Of a stretch of DNA of 64,000 bases, positions 45,578 through 54,047 are shown piece by piece. The notes under the pieces were generated by a model that saw nothing but the letters and a program-made list of their open reading frames with translations, was not told where the DNA came from and did not search any database. A program made the position numbers and the translations under genes. Source of the DNA: Microbacterium sp. LWO14-1.2 (GTDB lineage Bacteria; Actinomycetota; Actinomycetes; Actinomycetales; Microbacteriaceae); assembly GCF_038397715.1 (NCBI RefSeq), contig NZ_CP151633.1, positions 1,922,001-1,986,000 on the forward strand, read 5' to 3'. The first letter of the stretch is position 1, and each line of letters begins with the position of its first letter.

Positions 45578-46519
45578 ATGACTGCTCCTGCAGCCACCTC
45601 ACCGCCCCGTGCGCGGTCGAGCGCGCGGGCACGGCGCGAGACACGGGCCGGCTACCTCTTCCTCAGTCCCTGGCTCATCGGGTTCTTCGCGCTGACCGCC
45701 GGACCGATGGTCGCGTCGCTCGTGCTGTCATTCACCGACTACAACCTGTTCAACGACCCGGAGTTCATCGGGCTCGAGAACTACACCCGCATGTTCACCG
45801 ACCCGAACTTCCTGCAGGCGGTGAAGGTCACCGGCATCTACGTGCTGATCGGCACCCCGCTGAAGCTGGTCGCCGCGCTCGGTGTCGCGATGCTGCTCAA
45901 CGCGCCGCGACGAGGGCAGGGGTTCTACCGCTCGGCGTTCTACCTCCCGTCGCTGATCGGGGGGAGCGTGTCGATCGCGATCGTGTGGAAGGCGATGTTC
46001 ATCGACAACGGCATCGTCGCCCAGATCGGGTCGTTCTTCGGCGGGCCGCCGGCATCGGAGGGCGGATGGGTCGGCGATCCGGCCCGCACCCTGCCGCTGC
46101 TGATCCTGCTGACGGTGTGGCAGTTCGGGGCGCCGATGGTGATCTTCCTCGCCGGACTCAAGCAGGTTCCGCCGGAGCTGTACGAAGCGGCATCCGTCGA
46201 CGGCGCGGGCCCGGTGCGGCGCTTCTTCTCGATCACGATCCCGATGCTGTCGCCGGTGCTGTTCTTCAACCTGCTGCTCGAGACGATCCACGCGTTCCAG
46301 GTGTTCAACTCGGCGTACATCATCTCGAACGGCAGCGGAGGACCCGCGGGATCCACGCTGTTCTACACGCTCTACCTCTACCTGCGCGGGTTCCGCGACT
46401 TCCAGATGGGATACGCCTCGGCGATGGCCTGGGTGCTCGTGATCGTCGTCGGTCTCGTGACCCTCATGCTGTTCCGCAGCTCCCGCGCGTGGGTGCACTA
46501 CGCAGGAGACGAACGATGA
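45578..46519 (+). CDS. sugar ABC transporter permease, MalF/UgpA type
   Basis: 313 residues, six helices, starting LFLSPWLIGFFALTAGPM. The EAA loop is LYEAASVDGAGPVRRFFSIT, the standard ATPase contact of carbohydrate permeases. Start ATG 45578 follows GGAGAAAGG. The next permease gene overlaps by 4 bp. Confidence 0.93.
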   Translation: MTAPAATSPPRARSSARARRETRAGYLFLSPWLIGFFALTAGPMVASLVLSFTDYNLFNDPEFIGLENYTRMFTDPNFLQAVKVTGIYVLIGTPLKLVAALGVAMLLNAPRRGQGFYRSAFYLPSLIGGSVSIAIVWKAMFIDNGIVAQIGSFFGGPPASEGGWVGDPARTLPLLILLTVWQFGAPMVIFLAGLKQVPPELYEAASVDGAGPVRRFFSITIPMLSPVLFFNLLLETIHAFQVFNSAYIISNGSGGPAGSTLFYTLYLYLRGFRDFQMGYASAMAWVLVIVVGLVTLMLFRSSRAWVHYAGDER

Positions 46520-47436
46520 CCAGGGCGATCACGCAGACCGAACTCATCACGACCGACCCCTCCGGACCGCGCGCCCGCGGCGAGGCGAGCGGGTTGCGCT
46601 GGCGTCGCGGCGCGCGCACGGCGGTGTTCCACGTGCTCACGCTCGCGGTGCTCGTCGTCATCCTCTACCCGGCGGTGTGGATGGTGATGTCGTCCTTCAA
46701 ACCGGGGAACGAGATCATCGGCTCGGTGAGCCTCGTGCCGGAGTCCTTCTCGTTCGACAACTACGCGAAGGCGCTCTCCGGCATCGGCGGCGTCTCGTTC
46801 TGGACGTTCGTGGTGAACTCGCTCATCCTCGCGGTGGCCTCGGTCGTCGGCGTGGTGCTGTCGTGCTCGATCACGGCGTACGCGTTCGCGCGCATCCGAT
46901 TCGGCGGCAGCAAGCTCTTCTTCCTCTGCATGATCGCGACGATGCTCCTGCCGTTCCACGTCGTGATCATCCCGCAGTACATCGTGTTCAACCAGCTCGA
47001 CATGATCAACACCTACTGGCCGCTGCTGCTGGGCAAGTTCCTCGCCGCCGACGCGTTCTTCGTGTTCCTCATGATCCAGTTCATCCGGGGTCTCCCGCGC
47101 GATCTCGACGAGGCGGCGCGCATCGACGGCGCGGGGCACGTGCGCACCTTCACGGCCGTGATCCTGCCGCTCATGAAGCCCGCGCTCGTGACGAGCTCGA
47201 TCTTCGCGTTCATCTGGTCGTGGAACGACTTCTTCGGTCCGCTGCTGTACCTGAAGGACCCGGGCATGTACACGATGCCGCTCGCGCTGCGGCTCTACGT
47301 CGACCAGACGTCGACGAGCGATTACGGAGCCCAGATGGCCATGGCGATCCTCGCGCTACTCCCCGTGGTGCTGTTCTTCCTCGCGTTCCAGCGCTACCTG
47401 GTGTCGGGCGTCGCGACCGAGGGACTCAAGGGATGA
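46516..47436 (+). CDS. sugar ABC transporter permease, MalG/UgpE type
   Basis: 306 residues, six helices; the opening VILYPAVWMVMSSFKPGNEI and the EAA loop LDEAARIDGAGHVRTFTAVI mark the MalG subfamily. Its partner is the preceding permease. 4-bp overlaps on both sides. Confidence 0.93.
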   Translation: MTRAITQTELITTDPSGPRARGEASGLRWRRGARTAVFHVLTLAVLVVILYPAVWMVMSSFKPGNEIIGSVSLVPESFSFDNYAKALSGIGGVSFWTFVVNSLILAVASVVGVVLSCSITAYAFARIRFGGSKLFFLCMIATMLLPFHVVIIPQYIVFNQLDMINTYWPLLLGKFLAADAFFVFLMIQFIRGLPRDLDEAARIDGAGHVRTFTAVILPLMKPALVTSSIFAFIWSWNDFFGPLLYLKDPGMYTMPLALRLYVDQTSTSDYGAQMAMAILALLPVVLFFLAFQRYLVSGVATEGLKG

Positions 47437-48107
47437 CCGCCGACAGGGGCACGGCGATGCGGACCGAGACCCGGCGCGTGTTCGGCGGCTCGTGGGTCGC
47501 GGCCTTCGGCGAGATGCTCGTCATCGGGCTCGCCGTTACGCTCATGTCGCTTCCGCTCCTGACTCTCGTCCCCGCGTTCGCGGCGGGTGCGCGGCACTTC
47601 CGTGCGCACCTCGACGACGAGCCGGATGCCGTGCGGCTGCTCGCGTTGCGCGGCGTGCAGGCCGTGCGCTCCGGGTGGTGGTTCGGCGCGGCATCCGCTC
47701 TCGTGATCGGCCTCCTCGTCGTGAACGCGCTCGGCGCCGCGCAGGGACAGCTGCCCGGCGGCATCCCGTTCGCGATCGTCAGCGGAGGGCTGGCAGCGCT
47801 CGTCGCGGTCGCCGTGCTGCGCACCGCAGCTCTCTGGACACCGGAGGCGCGCTGGGGCGATCTCTGGCGACAGGGCCGCGGACTCGCGATCGACGATCCG
47901 ATCGGCAGCGCGCTGGTGCTCGCCGGGATCGGCGTGAGCGCGGTCGTCGTCTGGATGCTGCCGCCGTTGGTCGTGATCGCCCCCGGTCTCATCGTCGTGG
48001 CGCTCGTCGCCGCGGAACGCCGCCGCACGGCGGGTTCCCCCACGCCGTCGTCCGTCTCATCGTCGTCCGTCTCATCGTCGTCCGTCTCATCGAAGGGAAA
48101 CGCATGA
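47433..48107 (+). CDS. DUF624-like membrane protein with serine-repeat tail
   Basis: 224 residues with four to five helices (GEMLVIGLAVTLMSLPLLTL, ASALVIGLLVVNALGAA, and a C-terminal pair). This resembles the YesL/DUF624 proteins often encoded in sugar ABC operons, role unknown. The tail ends in three tandem SSVSS units written by a 15-bp direct repeat (48048-48092). Coupled to both neighbours by 4-bp overlaps. Confidence 0.72.
   Translation: MTADRGTAMRTETRRVFGGSWVAAFGEMLVIGLAVTLMSLPLLTLVPAFAAGARHFRAHLDDEPDAVRLLALRGVQAVRSGWWFGAASALVIGLLVVNALGAAQGQLPGGIPFAIVSGGLAALVAVAVLRTAALWTPEARWGDLWRQGRGLAIDDPIGSALVLAGIGVSAVVVWMLPPLVVIAPGLIVVALVAAERRRTAGSPTPSSVSSSSVSSSSVSSKGNA
48048..48092. repeat. three tandem 15-bp repeats in a coding tail
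   Basis: TCGTCCGTCTCATCG occurs three times head to tail at the 3' end of the DUF624-like gene. The 15-bp unit keeps the frame, so copy-number change would lengthen the serine tail without a frameshift. Confidence 0.9.
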
Positions 48108-49213
48108 CCACCCATCCACCGGCCGTCCGCGTCGGGATCATCGGCACCGGCGGCATCGCGCACGCGCACGCCGCGGCGATCGCCGACCTCACGGGCGAGA
48201 TGGAGCTCGTGGTCGTCGCCGACATCGACGCCGACCGGGCCACCGCCTTCGCCGCGCAGTACGGAGCGACGGCGGTGACGGATGCCGAGGAACTGCTCGC
48301 CGTCGAGGGACTCGGCCTCGTCCACATCTGCACGCCTCCGGGAACGCACGCGCCCCTGGCGATCGCCGCCATGCGCGCCGGCGTGCCGGCGCTGGTCGAG
48401 AAGCCCACGGCGCTGAGCCTCGCCGAGCTCGACGAGATCGCGCGCGTCGAGGCGGAGGCGGGCGTGCCGACGCTCACCGTGTTCCAGCATCGGTTCGGCC
48501 CCGCGGCCGTGCACCTGCGACGCATGATCGACGACGGCGACCTCGGGCGTGCGCTCGTCGCGACGTGCGAGACCCTCTGGTACCGCGACGACGAGTACTT
48601 CGCCGTGCCGTGGCGCGGACGGTGGGAGGTCGAGGGCGGCGGCCCCACCATGGGTCACGGCATCCACCAGTTCGATCTGCTGCTCTCGCTGCTCGGCCCG
48701 TGGGCCGAGGTCACCGCGATCGCCGCGCGGCAGACCCGCCCGACCGACACCGAGGACGTGTCGGCCGCGCTCGTGCGCTTCGAGAGCGGTGCGGTCGCGA
48801 CCGTCGTGAACTCCCTCGTGTCGCCGCACGAGACCTCGCGCCTGCGCCTCGACTTCGAGCACGCGTCGGTCGAGCTCCGGCACGTGTACGGCTACACGAC
48901 CGACGACTGGACCTTCACGCCCGCCCCCGGCCACGAGGAACTGGCCGAGCGCTGGGCCGCCGGACCGTCGGCCGCGCGGGCCAGCGCGCACCGCGATCAG
49001 TTCGCCGCGCTCGCCGCGGCGCTGCGCGAGGGCGGCACACCGCCGGTTGCGCTGTCGGACGCCCGGCGGACGCTCGAGTTCGCCGCAGCGACGTACGCCT
49101 CGGCCTTCCGCGGCGAGGCGGTCGCGGCAGGCCGGATCGTCGACGGCGACCCGTTCCACACCTCGATGAGCGGCGGGCTGGTGCCCTGGCCGCCGCGGAA
49201 GGAGAAGGCATGA
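48104..49213 (+). CDS. Gfo/Idh/MocA-family sugar dehydrogenase
   Basis: 369 residues. The N-terminal Rossmann fold has VGIIGTGGIAHAHAAAI; the EKP motif (ALVEKPTALS) carries the conserved lysine, and HGIHQFDLLLSLLG supplies the catalytic histidine region. NAD(P)-dependent oxidation of a sugar or sugar acid from the imported glycan is likely. 4-bp overlaps on both sides. Confidence 0.9.
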   Translation: MTTHPPAVRVGIIGTGGIAHAHAAAIADLTGEMELVVVADIDADRATAFAAQYGATAVTDAEELLAVEGLGLVHICTPPGTHAPLAIAAMRAGVPALVEKPTALSLAELDEIARVEAEAGVPTLTVFQHRFGPAAVHLRRMIDDGDLGRALVATCETLWYRDDEYFAVPWRGRWEVEGGGPTMGHGIHQFDLLLSLLGPWAEVTAIAARQTRPTDTEDVSAALVRFESGAVATVVNSLVSPHETSRLRLDFEHASVELRHVYGYTTDDWTFTPAPGHEELAERWAAGPSAARASAHRDQFAALAAALREGGTPPVALSDARRTLEFAAATYASAFRGEAVAAGRIVDGDPFHTSMSGGLVPWPPRKEKA

Positions 49214-50139
49214 CCGAGGCGTTCCCGGCGAGCCAGGCGTTCCAGGCGATCCACGACATCGGCCGCAGCGTGACCGTGCGCGACGGGGAGATCGAGCTGT
49301 TCCGGTACACCTACGCCCCCGACCACCCGCAGCTCGAGTCGCCGCGGCCGTACCTGCATCCGCTCCGCACCCGTGGCGGCGACCTCGTGAGCCTGTACCG
49401 TCCGCACGACCACGTGTGGCACAAGGGCATCTCCTGGGCGCTGCCGGTCATCGACGACGAGAACTTCTGGGGTGGCTGGTCGTACGTGCACGGGCAGGGG
49501 TACGTATCGCTGCCGAACAACGGCGAGCAGCGTGCGATGGGCGAGGTCGCGGTCACGGTGGGGGAGGCCGTGACCATCGCGCACGAGCTGCAGTGGATCA
49601 CCCAGGCGGGCGAGCACTGGTTCGACGAGAGGCGCGTGCTGACCGCGGCGCCGGTCTCGGAGACCGCGTGGGCCCTGAGCTTCGAGACGAGGATGACCAA
49701 CGTGCGGGGGAGCGCCGTCTCCTTCGGGTCGCCGACCACGAGGGGGCGGGAGAACGCCGGCTACGGCGGCCTCTTCTGGCGCGGACCGCGGTCGTTCACG
49801 GGCGGCACCCTCGTCGCGCCGGGTGTGCAGGGGCGCGACGAGCTCCGAGGGCAGCGGCACGAGTGGATGGGGTTCGCCGGGCGGCACGACGGTGTCGACC
49901 GTTCGTCGCTGCTGCTCATGCTCGACGACGACCGCAACCCGCATCATCCACCGCAGTGGTTCGCGCGCTCCGACGAGTTCGCGGCCCTCAACCCCGCTCC
50001 GTTCTTCAGCGAGGAGACGGTGGTCGCGGCGGGGGACACCCTGCACCACCGCTACGGTGTCGGGGTCGCCGACGGCACGGTCGACGACGCCGCAGGGCTC
50101 GCGGATGCCGTGCGCGACCTGGTCCGGAGCGCGGGATGA
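49210..50139 (+). CDS. DUF6807 (PmoA-like) protein
   Basis: 309 residues, beta-rich with several histidines (YLHPLRTRGGDLVSLYRPHD, VWHKGISWALPVI, VQGRDELRGQRHEWMGFAG). It matches the DUF6807/PmoA family, frequently found beside Gfo/Idh/MocA dehydrogenases in plant-glycan and sugar-acid loci. Despite the name, the family is not methane monooxygenase. Its exact reaction is unknown to me. Coupled by 4 bp at both ends. Confidence 0.82.
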   Translation: MTEAFPASQAFQAIHDIGRSVTVRDGEIELFRYTYAPDHPQLESPRPYLHPLRTRGGDLVSLYRPHDHVWHKGISWALPVIDDENFWGGWSYVHGQGYVSLPNNGEQRAMGEVAVTVGEAVTIAHELQWITQAGEHWFDERRVLTAAPVSETAWALSFETRMTNVRGSAVSFGSPTTRGRENAGYGGLFWRGPRSFTGGTLVAPGVQGRDELRGQRHEWMGFAGRHDGVDRSSLLLMLDDDRNPHHPPQWFARSDEFAALNPAPFFSEETVVAAGDTLHHRYGVGVADGTVDDAAGLADAVRDLVRSAG

Positions 50140-50852
50140 CGTCGGCCTCGACGTTCCCCGGGGGCATCGGGGTCTCGGAGCTCGCGGTCTACGACACCGC
50201 CGCCGTCGACGGACTCAGCGGCGGGAGCCCGCACATGCATCTCGTGTCGACCGAGGCCTACGCCGTGATCGGCGGGCGCGGCGCGCTGCAGACGATCGAC
50301 GCGACGGGATTCCGGGAGACGCCGCTGTCGTCGGGATCGGTGGTCTGGTTCACGCCGGGCACCATCCATCGAGCGATCAACGACGGCGAGCTGCGGGTCA
50401 TGGTGCTCATGAGCAACGCCGGTCTGCCGGAGGCGGGGGATGCCGTGATGACGTTCCCGCCCGAGCACCTGGTGGATGCCGAGACCTATGCCGCAGCGGC
50501 GTCTCTCGACGGGCCGGGCGGGACGGCAGAGCGGGGGCAGCGCGCGGAACGGAGGCGAGACCTCGCGGTGCAGGGGTTCCTGCGGCTGCGGGATGCCGTG
50601 CGCGACGGCCGTCTGGAGGAGCTGCGCGCCTTCTACGCGGCGGCGGGGGCGCTGGTCCGCGACGCCAGTGCGGAGTGGGGGGCGCTCGTGGAGGAGGGGC
50701 CGCTCGCCCAGGCGCGCCGCAGTCTCGACCTGGCCGGCCGGGTGGCGGAGGGTGACGTGAGCCATCTGGCCCTCGCGTCCGTGACTGCGGCGCCGGAGCG
50801 CGCGGCGGAGGCGGCCTTCGGGATGTGCGGGCGACTGCATCCGCGTCTCTGA
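50136..50852 (+). CDS. cupin-domain protein at the end of the glycan operon
   Basis: 238 residues. The cupin barrel carries HMHLVSTEAYAVIGGRG (motif 1, with His and Glu ligands) and SGSVVWFTPGTIHRAIN (motif 2). A C-terminal helical domain (LRLRDAVRDGRLEELRAFYA) follows. Possibly an isomerase or a sugar-binding regulator; not determinable. The last gene of the LacI-controlled operon. Confidence 0.8.
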   Translation: MTSASTFPGGIGVSELAVYDTAAVDGLSGGSPHMHLVSTEAYAVIGGRGALQTIDATGFRETPLSSGSVVWFTPGTIHRAINDGELRVMVLMSNAGLPEAGDAVMTFPPEHLVDAETYAAAASLDGPGGTAERGQRAERRRDLAVQGFLRLRDAVRDGRLEELRAFYAAAGALVRDASAEWGALVEEGPLAQARRSLDLAGRVAEGDVSHLALASVTAAPERAAEAAFGMCGRLHPRL

Positions 50853-50860
50853 GCGGGTTC

Positions 50861-50911
50861 CGCACGCGGCATCCGCTCGCACGCGTCATCCGCTCGCGCG
50901 CGGCATCCGCC
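50861..50911. repeat. three 17-bp tandem repeats
   Basis: CGCACGCGGCATCCGCT and two variants at 50861, 50878 and 50895, just past the cupin stop; each carries GGCATCCGC or GTCATCCGC. They run directly into element B. Confidence 0.82.
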
Positions 50912-50914
50912 CGC

Positions 50915-50995
50915 ACGCAGCGAAGGAGATCGCACGCATTGCAGGACCCGACACGACGGATGCTCCTTCGCAGCGTGCGATCTCCTTCGCAGCGT
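50915..50995. repeat. four-half-site intergenic repeat, element B
   Basis: ACGCAGCGAAGGAG (50915) and a 10-of-14 copy at 50934 are 19 bp apart; the inverted CTCCTTCGCAGCGT occurs exactly at 50963 and 50982, again 19 bp apart. The outer copies extend to an 18-bp perfect inverted repeat (50920-50937 with 50973-50990). Located between convergent genes; same layout as elements A and C. Confidence 0.82.
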
Positions 50996-51019
50996 CACCG
51001 CGGATACAGCGAAGTGGGC

Positions 51020-51035
51020 CGGGGCATCAGCCCCG
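51020..51035 (-). terminator. hairpin after the lipoprotein gene
   Basis: CGGGGC-ATCA-GCCCCG, 31 bp past the minus-strand lipoprotein stop. No U-tract. Confidence 0.5.
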
Positions 51036-51065
51036 ACCCGCTCGGTTCCGCGTCCGATCAGACGA

Positions 51066-51770
51066 TCAGAGCGGTGCGACGATGTCCTGCTTCACGTCCC
51101 ACTCGGTGATCTCTTGAACGCTCTCGAGCTTCTGCCCCTGGACCTCGGTGGAGCCCGTGGCCGCGAGTGCGACGTAGTCCTTCGTGAGTTCGAAGACCAT
51201 GTTGACGGTCGTGCCCTGCTCTTCGGTCGTTCCCGACACCAGGTACACGTCCTGGCCGAGACGCGTGCTCTTCCCGGTGACGGTGTACTCGCCGCTCAGC
51301 GACGCCGCGACACCCATCGGGTCGGCCGGGTCGGTGGCCTTCGCCGCCGTGCTCAGCGTCGACACCATCTGGTCGCTCGACGCCGGATCGGCGACCTGCC
51401 ATTCGCCGTCCGTGGTCTTCACCCACGCATCGTCTCCGATGGCGATGATCGACCCGAAGGTCGTCGTGGTCTCGAGAGCCTCATCGCCCGGGTTGAACTT
51501 GGTGGTCGATTCCATCCCGAGCGTCGTCATCTTCGCGGCGAAGCCCTCCGACGCCAGCATGGCTGCGGAGACGCACTCCGCCAGCGTGGCTCCGTCGACG
51601 GTCGCACCCTCGGTGAGCTCCGGGCAGTCGGATGCGGGAGCGGTGCTCTCCTCCGCGGCGGGCGTGGACGACGCGGTGTCGTCCTTCGGCTCGTCCGCGG
51701 GTGCGGAACAGCCGGTGAGCAGGATGGCGGCGGCCAGGACGATGCCGGCCCCGATCTTGTTGACGCGCAT
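51066..51770 (-). CDS. secreted lipoprotein, function unknown
   Basis: 234 residues; lipobox LLTGC with Cys 21, then a Ser/Thr/Glu/Pro-rich linker and a folded domain ([60 protein letters not shown]). The layout resembles the LppX/LprG or DUF6612-like lipoproteins, but I cannot assign a family firmly. It is divergent from rpsF, with about 230 bp between starts. Confidence 0.75.
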   Translation of the reverse strand: MRVNKIGAGIVLAAAILLTGCSAPADEPKDDTASSTPAAEESTAPASDCPELTEGATVDGATLAECVSAAMLASEGFAAKMTTLGMESTTKFNPGDEALETTTTFGSIIAIGDDAWVKTTDGEWQVADPASSDQMVSTLSTAAKATDPADPMGVAASLSGEYTVTGKSTRLGQDVYLVSGTTEEQGTTVNMVFELTKDYVALAATGSTEVQGQKLESVQEITEWDVKQDIVAPL

Positions 51771-51920
51771 GCGCGTTCCCCCTTCGGTCGTCTGTGGGCG
51801 CTGACGATCAGCACGCACCCCACCAGCATGCCAGGCCGGTCCCGACCGGGTGGGAGCAGTTCAGAGGAAACTCCGCTAGACTGACGAGGTTGTCTGCCCT
51901 CAGGCGCCCATTCGGATGCC

Positions 51921-51984
51921 CGGACGGACGACGTGCTACACACCCTCCTGCTTCCGGGAAAGTCCCGGAAGCCGTTCTAGTCCG
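51921..51984 (+). promoter_or_regulatory. probable S6:S18-binding leader of rpsF
   Basis: A perfect hairpin GCTTCCGGGA-AAG-TCCCGGAAGC (51950-51972) sits inside an outer CGGAC/GTCCG pairing (51925-51929 with 51980-51984). The 3' internal loop holds CCG. This layout, a closing stem, a loop with CCG and an apical hairpin directly before rpsF, matches the known S6:S18 mRNA motif by which the ribosomal proteins repress their own operon. The exact secondary structure was drawn by eye. Confidence 0.55.
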
Positions 51985-51998
51985 AAGGAGGTGGGTAA

Positions 51999-52367
51999 GT
52001 GACGCACCAGTACGAACTCATGGTCATTCTGACCCCCGAGATCGACGAGCGCCAGGTCGCTCCTACGCTCGACAAGTTCCTGAAGGTCATCACCAACGAT
52101 GGTGGCTCGATCGAGAACGTCGACGTCTGGGGCAAGCGCCGTTTCGCGTACGAGATCCAGAAGAAGACCGAGGGCATCTACGCCGTCGTCAACTTCACCG
52201 CGACCAGCGAGGCCACGCAGGAGCTCGACCGTCAGCTCAAGCTGAACGAGCAGATCATGCGCACCAAGGTGCTGCGCGCCGAGGAAGCTCAGGCGATGAT
52301 CGCTTCCGAGGCCAAGCGTGCCGAGGAGAAGGCTGCTCGCAAGTCCGCCAAGGCAGCGAAGGCGTAA
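51999..52367 (+). CDS. rpsF: 30S ribosomal protein bS6
   Basis: 122 residues ([38 protein letters not shown]), with the basic Ala/Lys tail common in actinobacteria. It starts at GTG behind a near-perfect AAGGAGGTG. S6 binds S18 on the small subunit. First gene of rpsF-ssb-rpsR-rplI, with the autoregulatory leader just upstream. Confidence 0.97.
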   Translation: MTHQYELMVILTPEIDERQVAPTLDKFLKVITNDGGSIENVDVWGKRRFAYEIQKKTEGIYAVVNFTATSEATQELDRQLKLNEQIMRTKVLRAEEAQAMIASEAKRAEEKAARKSAKAAKA

Positions 52368-52372
52368 GTCTC

Positions 52373-52876
52373 ATGGCCGGCGAAACAGTCATCACCGTGG
52401 TGGGAAACCTCACGGCCGACCCCGAACTGCGCTACACGCAGAACGGACTGCCGGTGGCGAACTTCACCATCGCGTCGACCCCGCGCAACTTCGACCGTCA
52501 GGCGAACGAGTGGAAGGACGGCGAAGCGCTGTTCCTCCGCGCGTCGGTCTGGCGCGAGTTCGCCGAGCACGTGGCGGGTTCGCTGACCAAGGGCATGCGC
52601 GTCATCGCGCAGGGCCGTCTGCGTCAGCGCTCCTACCAGGACCGTGAGGGCAACCAGCGCACCGCGATCGAGCTGGAGGTCGATGAGATCGGCCCCTCGC
52701 TCCGGTACGCGACCGCGCAGGTCACCCGTGCGGCGTCGAACGGTGGTGGCGGCGGCGGACAGTCCCGTCCCGCCCAGCAGCAGGTGTCGGAGGAGCCGTG
52801 GTCCACGCCCGGCTCGTCGACCAGCGCCGATGCCTGGAGCACTCCGGGCAGCTTCGGCGACGACACCCCCTTCTGA
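52373..52876 (+). CDS. ssb: single-stranded DNA-binding protein
   Basis: 167 residues. OB-fold core ([40 protein letters not shown]), a Gly-rich linker (GGGGGG near residue 125) and the acidic C-terminal tip DDTPF that recruits replication and repair proteins. Placed 5 bp after rpsF. Confidence 0.96.
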   Translation: MAGETVITVVGNLTADPELRYTQNGLPVANFTIASTPRNFDRQANEWKDGEALFLRASVWREFAEHVAGSLTKGMRVIAQGRLRQRSYQDREGNQRTAIELEVDEIGPSLRYATAQVTRAASNGGGGGGQSRPAQQQVSEEPWSTPGSSTSADAWSTPGSFGDDTPF

Positions 52877-52886
52877 AACAGATCTC

Positions 52887-52904
52887 CGGATGCTGCGGCA
52901 TCCG
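52887..52904. terminator. CGGATGC hairpin in the ssb-rpsR spacer
   Basis: CGGATGC-TGCG-GCATCCG, identical in all 18 nt to the core of the terminator at 16402-16433. In mid-operon it may attenuate or protect mRNA ends. Confidence 0.55.
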
Positions 52905-52925
52905 TCTCATAACTAAGGAAAACCA

Positions 52926-53180
52926 ATGGCTGGAAAGTCGAGCGGCGACCGCCGCAAGCCGCGGAAGGGCGCGAAGAACGCCGCTCCCGCGAAGTCGATC
53001 CGGGTCGGTGTCATCGATTACAAGGATGTCTCCACCCTTCGCAAGTTCATCTCGGAGCGTGGAAAGATCCGCGCCCGTCGTATCACCGGTGTCTCCGTGC
53101 AGGAGCAGCGTCTGATCGCTCGCGCGATCAAGAACGCTCGCGAGATGGCTCTCCTGCCCTACGCCGGCGCTGGCCGCTGA
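52926..53180 (+). CDS. rpsR: 30S ribosomal protein bS18
   Basis: 84 residues ([40 protein letters not shown]). It has no CxxC zinc motif, so it is a zinc-independent S18. TAAGGAAAACC precedes the ATG. With S6 it is a likely ligand of the rpsF leader. Confidence 0.97.
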   Translation: MAGKSSGDRRKPRKGAKNAAPAKSIRVGVIDYKDVSTLRKFISERGKIRARRITGVSVQEQRLIARAIKNAREMALLPYAGAGR

Positions 53181-53191
53181 GGGGTACCGAC

Positions 53192-53644
53192 ATGGCAAAG
53201 CTGATTCTCACGAACGAGGTCGCCGGGCTCGGAAGCGCCGGTGACGTGGTCGAGGTCAAGAACGGGTACGCCCGCAACTACCTCATCCCCCAGGGCTTCG
53301 CTACGGCGTGGACCCGCGGTGGCGAAAAGCAGGTCGCTTCGATCCAGGCTGCTCGTCAGGCTCGCGCGATCCACGACCGCGACGAGGCCGTGGCGCTGAA
53401 GAACTCGATCGAAGACACCAAGGTCCGCCTGGCTGTCAAGGCCGGTAACGAGGGTCGTCTCTTCGGTTCGGTCAAGACCGCCGATGTCGCCGACGCTGTC
53501 GCGGCCGCCGGTCTCGGTTCGATCGACAAGCGCAAGGTGCACATCACCTCCGCGATCAAGTCGGTCGGCGAGCACGAGGCCACCGTCCGTCTGCACGACG
53601 ACGTGACCGCTGTCATCACCCTGCAGGTCGTCGCCGCCAAGTAA
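53192..53644 (+). CDS. rplI: 50S ribosomal protein bL9
   Basis: 150 residues; N-terminal domain [36 protein letters not shown], a long connecting helix and the C-terminal domain ([18 protein letters not shown]). Last gene of the operon; a strong terminator follows. Confidence 0.97.
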   Translation: MAKLILTNEVAGLGSAGDVVEVKNGYARNYLIPQGFATAWTRGGEKQVASIQAARQARAIHDRDEAVALKNSIEDTKVRLAVKAGNEGRLFGSVKTADVADAVAAAGLGSIDKRKVHITSAIKSVGEHEATVRLHDDVTAVITLQVVAAK

Positions 53645-53658
53645 GCGACGTCTTCGCG

Positions 53659-53694
53659 AGAACGCCCTCTGTCCCTCGGGACAGGGGGCGTTCT
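53659..53694 (+). terminator. rplI operon terminator
   Basis: AGAACGCCCTCTGTCCC pairs with GGGACAGGGGGCGTTCT (one G-T wobble) around a two-base loop, followed by GCATTC. Confidence 0.88.
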
Positions 53695-53746
53695 GCATTC
53701 CCGCCCATGCCGTCCCGCCCCCGCCCCCGTCCCCGTCCCCCGCCGA

Positions 53747-53819
53747 GACCCACCTTCCGCGTCGAGGCCCACCAACCGCGACGTGTGGGGTGGTGGGTCT
53801 GGGCGGGGGTGGTGGGTTT
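53747..53819. repeat. four-half-site intergenic repeat, element C (ACCCACC)
   Basis: GACCCACCTTCCGCG (53747) and GGCCCACCAACCGCG (53766) are 19 bp apart; GGGGTGGTGGGTCT (53787) and GGGGTGGTGGGTTT (53806) are 19 bp apart and carry the inverted core GGTGGGT. The nearest copies form AGACCCACC/GGTGGGTCT (53746-53754 with 53792-53800). Confidence 0.82.
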
Positions 53820-53889
53820 CGGCGCAGGCGGGGAGGAGCAGGGGGGCGGGGAGGAGCAGGGGCGCGGGAGGGGGGATGCCGAGGGCATG

Positions 53890-53924
53890 GCGGATGCCCC
53901 GTGCTGGGGACACGGGGCATCCGC
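53890..53924. terminator. strong hairpin between convergent genes
   Basis: A perfect 14-bp stem containing GGATGCC and GGCATCC as an inverted pair, loop CTGGGGA. Placed about 120 bp past the stop of the minus-strand surface protein gene. Confidence 0.7.
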
Positions 53925-54047
53925 ATGCTGCGCGGCGTCGCGATCTGCCGGCGGGCGAGGAAGGGGTCCCCCTCCCGACGGCCCGGGACCCGCGCACCGG
54001 CGGTGCGGCGCCTCCTCCCCCGAGGACGACTGCACCGCCGGGACCTG

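Larger units (their letters stand above)
53695..54047. other. gene-free convergent spacer: C-rich/G-rich tracts and repeats
   Basis: About 350 bp without a gene. It holds a C-run (53716-53745), four-half-site element C (53747-53819), a run of G-tracts that meets a simple G-quadruplex pattern (53787-53809) and two copies of GGGGAGGAGCAGGGG (53830-53864). A 14-bp stem GCGGATGCCCCGTG with a CTGGGGA loop (53890-53924) probably terminates one or both flanking genes. Confidence 0.7.
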
